Position numbers and translations under genes: made by a program | Part shown: one piece after another, positions 62,044-64,000 of the stretch | How positions within the stretch are numbered: the stretch's first letter is position 1 | How the letters are laid out: every line of letters begins with the position of its first letter | Notes under the pieces: model-generated | Databases searched by the model: none | The model's input: only the letters and a program-made list of their open reading frames with translations | Told to the model about the DNA's origin: nothing | Source of the DNA: Verrucomicrobiaceae bacterium | Lineage (GTDB): Bacteria; Verrucomicrobiota; Verrucomicrobiia; Verrucomicrobiales; Verrucomicrobiaceae | Assembly (NCBI GenBank): GCA_016713035.1 | Contig: JADJPW010000007.1 | Coordinates: 1-64,000 of the forward strand | Direction: 5' to 3' | Length of the DNA: 64,000 nucleotides

Positions 62044-64000
62044 TGTCCGACAATCACCATCACGGACGGCGTGGCCATGCAGAGCACCACTGGCACCGCT
62101 TACACGCAAGCGACAGGGTTCAGCGCCACCGTCAGCAATGGCATCGGCAAAACATGGAGCATCGACAGCCCACCCGCCGGCTTCAGCATCAACAGTACCG
62201 ATGGCAAAATCAGTGTGACCTCGGCCGTAGCCGCTGGGCTCTACTCACTCACTGTGCGTGCGACGCTCGTCGCACCTTATACCACTTGTTCTCAGACCAA
62301 AGCTGTCTCGTTCCGCGTGTGTCCGATCATCACCATCACGCCGAGTGTGGCTAGCCCTGCTGCACCCGTCATCGGCACAAACACCACGATCACCTTCACC
62401 GCCAGCGGCGGAGTCGGGCCTTACACTTGGTCATTTACGGGCCCGGCACCCAGTGGCATGACCTACACCCCAGCGGCCACCAGCACGACCTCTACTCTGG
62501 GTGGAGCGGCCACGCAGACCACAGGCCGCACGATCACCCTCATTGCCACCGATGCCAATGGCTGCCCTAGTGCTTCCTTTGCTTACAGCATCGCTCCAGT
62601 GTGCCCGACGATCACGATCACTGATGGAGTCGCGATGCAGAGCACAACGGGGACAGCTTACACGCAGACGACAGGGTTCAGTGCCTCGGTGAGCAATGGA
62701 ATAGGCGTCACATGGAGCCTGGTGACACCGCCAGCTGGATTCAGCATCAATAGTGCGGATGGGAAAGTGAGTGTGACCTCCGCAGTGGCTGCAGGACTCC
62801 ATGCGCTGACGGTCCGTGCGACGATGGTTGCTCCTTACACCGCCTGTGTACAGAACAAGGCAGTCAACTTCCGTGTTTGCCCCGTCTTCACCTGGACTCC
62901 TGCATCGCTGCCGAACGCTACGGTGGGATCGAATTACAACCTGACGGCGGGAACGACCATTACGGCGACGAGTAACACATCCATTAGTCTATACAGCCTC
63001 AGTGGTGCTCCTGCGTGGCTTTCGATCAACAACAGCGGCCAGTTGAGCGGTACACCGACTGCTAGTGCTGCATCTGCCAGCTTCACCATCAATGCGACAG
63101 ACGCCAATGGCTGCACGGGTAGCATTACTCGGTCGGTGACAGTTGTCTGCCCAACGATCACCGTGACTGCCGGATCAGCGTTCCAGCCCGTATTTGGCAC
63201 CGCTAGCACGCAAACCACAGGTGCGAGTGCCTCGGGCATCAGTGGCACCTTCACTTGGTCACTCACTGGTACGATCCCGACGGGACTCACCATCAATGGT
63301 TCCGGTCAACTCGTCACCACCACCGCGACACCCGCAGGCCTGCACAGCAGCTTCAACATCGTGGCGACGAGTGCGAGCTATCCAACTTGCTCGGGCTCAC
63401 TGCCTGGATCGCTGCGCGTTTGCCCAGTGATGACCGTCACACTGCCGAACACCAGCGCCACGGTGGGCACGGTTTACAGCCAAAGCGTCACCCAGAGCGG
63501 AAGCGCCGCCACGCCGATCACTTACACGTTGAACAGCGGCGCATTACCAACCTGGGCGACACTGACAGCGGCAGGAGTGCTCAGTGGCACGCCCAACAAT
63601 ACCACCGCAGCCACGTTCACCATCCGCGCTACCGATGCGAATGGCTGCTTCGGCATCTCGCCGAGCTACACGATTACGCCAGCTTGCCCAACGATCACGG
63701 TCACGGCTGGATCGGCGTTCCAGCCCGTATTTGGCACCGCTAGCACGCAAACCACAGGTGCGAGTGCCTCGGGTATCAGTGGCACCTTCACTTGGTCACT
63801 CACTGGTACGATCCCGACGGGACTCACCATCAATGGTTCCGGTCAACTCGTCACCACCGCCGCGACACCCGCAGGCCTGCACAATAGCTTCAACATCGTG
63901 GCTACCAGTGCGAGCTATCCGACCTGCTCGGGCTCATTGTCTGGATCGCTGCGTGTTTGCCCAGTGATGACCGTCACATTGCCGAGCACCAGCGCCACGG
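61663..64000 (+). CDS. Giant modular surface protein, fifth frame segment, continuing past the window
   Basis: After the one-base deletion the protein continues in a frame that stays open to the window end. It encodes the rest of a type A unit and two copies of a related type B unit (ITDGVAMQSTTGTAYTQ, from 62044 and 62602), with a divergent He_PIG between them (TPSVASPAAPVIGTN). A further divergent domain (SLPNATVGSNYNLTAG) and two more type A units from 63148 and 63685 follow. No stop or C-terminal sorting signal is reached, so the anchoring mechanism is unknown. It has no start codon of its own and is the continuation of the gene that begins at 51660. Confidence 0.75.
62044..62880 (+). repeat. 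Type B repeat pair within the giant gene
   Basis: Two copies of a domain beginning TITITDGVAMQSTTGTAY start at 62044 and 62602 (558 bp apart). They are similar in protein but more diverged in DNA than the type A units. Both end at RVCP- boundaries. A divergent He_PIG domain separates them. Confidence 0.78.
63148..64000 (+). repeat. Second block of type A tandem repeat units
   Basis: Type A units resume at 63148 and 63685 (537 bp apart), after about 1.1 kb of divergent type B and other domains. The second unit is cut by the window end. The DNA is close to the copies at 60431-62043, with a shared variant (GTCACCACC in place of CTCCACCACT) that marks this block. Confidence 0.88.

Noticed and set aside
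60431..64000. Regular repeats considered as a CRISPR array
   Set aside because: Units are about 537 bp and protein-coding, without 25-40 bp repeats separated by unique spacers.
1..64000. tRNA, rRNA or other structured RNA genes
   Set aside because: No stretch with tRNA-like T-loop and CCA-end pattern or rRNA signature was recognised by eye; a covariance-model search would be needed to exclude small RNAs.

Overview
The window looks like a chromosomal segment of a Verrucomicrobiota bacterium, probably from the Verrucomicrobiales (Prosthecobacter/Verrucomicrobium-like). The evidence is a planctomycete-type cytochrome c/DUF1549/DUF1553 protein, an exosortase with an EpsI-like partner, a PEP-CTERM protein, GEVED/SdrD-like/He_PIG surface modules, and moderately high GC with interspersed inverted repeats. 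It is dominated by a large surface-polysaccharide locus, followed by core and metabolic genes, and ends inside a giant repetitive surface protein.

Region 1 (1-12.9 kb): the tail of an aspartyl-protease-like gene, a heparinase II/III-family lyase, a frameshifted acyltransferase 3, a GT4 glycosyltransferase, a ParE-type toxin-antitoxin pair, an AlgD-like nucleotide-sugar dehydrogenase (one frameshift), a two-domain oxidoreductase, asparagine synthase, a CapK/PaaK-like adenylate-forming enzyme and a VapBC-like pair. Two long inverted-repeat elements lie between genes, and a palindromic heptamer repeat sits inside the oxidoreductase linker.

Region 2 (12.9-36 kb): mostly minus-strand genes with 1-17 bp overlaps, read from high to low coordinates. 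GalE, DAHP synthase, heptose 7-phosphate kinase, GmhA, O-antigen ligase/polymerase (one frameshift), flippase, methyltransferases, GT4 enzymes, an SDR epimerase, HddA kinase, a fused HddC-GmhB, a second GmhA and FkbM methyltransferases form a heptose-containing glycan pathway. Beyond one plus-strand GT9 gene lie exosortase, EpsI-like protein, GT61, LarE, LarB and another FkbM gene.

Region 3 (36-50.5 kb): threonine aldolase-like enzyme, frr, pyrH, a long secreted helical-repeat protein (one frameshift), two tandem Cys/Met-metabolism PLP enzymes (the second STR2-like), a small exported protein, a possible transposase remnant, a DUF1549/DUF1553 cytochrome protein, a secreted beta-sandwich protein with an Ala/Lys tail, and an OppA-like lipoprotein.

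Region 4 (50.5-64 kb): a PEP-CTERM protein overlapping by 4 bp a gene of more than 12.3 kb. That gene encodes GEVED, SdrD-like and He_PIG modules, contains a 5.09 kb internal duplication and about 537-bp tandem repeats, and runs off the window. It is interrupted by three small indels and one rearranged repeat junction. Most frameshifts in the window, in six genes, can be explained by a one-base length change in a short homopolymer. I therefore read these genes as probably intact in the organism and the sequence as carrying indel errors, with biological phase variation as the alternative for the two G7 tracts in the giant gene.
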